Assembly (NCBI GenBank): GCA_007131625.1
Contig: SLQC01000373.1
Location: 1 to 6,096 of the forward strand
Reading direction: 5' to 3'
Length of the DNA: 6,096 nt
Origin: Balneolales bacterium
GTDB lineage: Bacteria > Bacteroidota > Rhodothermia > Balneolales > Natronogracilivirgulaceae
Part shown: positions 5,413 to 6,096 of the stretch, piece by piece
Layout of the letters: each line of letters opens with the position of its first letter
How positions within the stretch are numbered: the stretch's first letter is position 1
The notes under the pieces: generated by a model
Database searches by the model: none
The model's input: only the letters and a program-made list of their open reading frames with translations
Told to the model about the DNA's origin: nothing
Position numbers and translations under genes: made by a program

Positions 5413-6096
5413 ATGACCGTTTACAGTCTCTACCGGTATATTATGATCGTTGGACTTGCTCTGATGGCCGGGTTCCCAACAGCGGTTTCGGCTCAGATCT
5501 ATTTTGATACTGCTGCTGATAGCAGACTGTGGCTGGAAGGTTCGTCGACTGTGCATCGTTTTGACTGTGTAGCCCGGTCTATTCAGGGAACGGCATATAT
5601 GGATGAAAATAATGAGATCTTCAGAGGTGACGCGGTCGATGGTGCCGACAAGACACCGGTAGTTGCGGCTCCGGTTCAAAACTCCGGCGGGTCAGACAAT
5701 GATATGGTGTCCGGCAGATCTGTAAATCAAGCCACCGGCCAGGCTGCTGACCGGATCACTAATCGGGCAGGACTGCATGTTCTCCTGAAAATTCCCATTA
5801 AAAGTTTTGATTGTGCCCATTCCCGCATGAATCAGGATATGTACGAAGCGCTAAAATCGGATACGTACGATTTTATAACTTTTGAGTTTGAGAATGCTCA
5901 ACCTGTTGAGAAAGATCAATCCGGGGCGGACAAACTGTTTGCCGATGGTTATGAGCCTTTCCTGATTGAAGGTGTGCTGAGTGTAGCGGGTGTTGACAGA
6001 GTGGTAACACTTACAGTCCGCGGTCGGCAGGAAGAACAAAACCGCTACAGAATTAAGGGGGAAAAAAAGATATCCATGAAAGATTATGAGATCGAA
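5413..6096 (+). CDS. Second YceI-family periplasmic protein, with internal insertion (3' truncated by window edge)
   Basis: The frame is open from ATG 5413 to the window end (228 codons visible). A signal peptide covers residues 1-27 (Arg9, hydrophobic 10-21, AVSA before Gln28). Met11 (5443) is a possible alternative start but would drop the positive charge. YceI motifs: LWLEGSSTVHRFDC (39-52); SRMNQDMYEALKSDTYDFI (137-155); and KISMKDYEIE at the very edge, where the family motif continues with PP. Probably 15-30 residues are missing. Between the first strands and LHVLLKIPI lies an extra, polar, low-complexity stretch (about 70-120, nt 5620-5772) that is absent from the neighbour, which is about 39 residues shorter there. 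Two cysteines, Cys52 and Cys134, sit at positions often occupied by Cys in this YceI subfamily (from memory) and could form a disulfide in the periplasm. It starts 9 bp after the upstream YceI stop, so the two are co-transcribed. The ligand is unknown. Confidence 0.88.
   Translation, partial: MTVYSLYRYIMIVGLALMAGFPTAVSAQIYFDTAADSRLWLEGSSTVHRFDCVARSIQGTAYMDENNEIFRGDAVDGADKTPVVAAPVQNSGGSDNDMVSGRSVNQATGQAADRITNRAGLHVLLKIPIKSFDCAHSRMNQDMYEALKSDTYDFITFEFENAQPVEKDQSGADKLFADGYEPFLIEGVLSVAGVDRVVTLTVRGRQEEQNRYRIKGEKKISMKDYEIE

Overview
The window (6,096 bp, moderate GC, all genes on the + strand) looks like a chromosomal segment of a Bacteroidota or Balneolota-type bacterium. This placement is an inference. 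It rests on the lack of Shine-Dalgarno sequences before four starts, which follow A/T-rich leaders instead (2520, 3394, 4789, 5413). The signal peptides, the outer-membrane protein ending in phenylalanine and the YceI subfamily also fit that group.

Layout: (1) 3-638 is the C-terminal two thirds of HypE, a [NiFe]-hydrogenase maturation protein, cut by the left edge. (2) 639-910 is an intergenic region with a short palindrome and a weak promoter candidate. (3) 911-2485 and 2520-3170 form a two-gene signalling operon. The first gene is a soluble GAF-PAS-HisKA_3-HATPase histidine kinase whose PAS domain closely resembles the heme-binding PAS of the oxygen sensor FixL. The second is a NarL/FixJ-type response regulator. 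(4) 3171-3393 is an intergenic region with a perfect 7-N5-7 palindrome just after the regulator gene and small repeats nearer the next gene. (5) 3394-4641 encodes a secreted protein predicted to be an outer-membrane beta-barrel. (6) 4642-4788 is an intergenic region with two overlapping, mutually exclusive inverted repeats. (7) 4789-5403 and 5413-6096 are two tandem, divergent YceI-family periplasmic proteins, the second cut by the right edge.

How the parts may work together (inference): an oxygen- or redox-gas-responsive two-component system sits between a hydrogenase maturation gene and a set of envelope genes (porin-like protein plus two YceI-like lipid/isoprenoid-binding proteins). A plausible reading is that the kinase senses O2 through heme and the regulator controls neighbouring low-oxygen functions. 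The 3177-3195 palindrome is a candidate operator. No mobile element, tRNA, rRNA or CRISPR array was seen.
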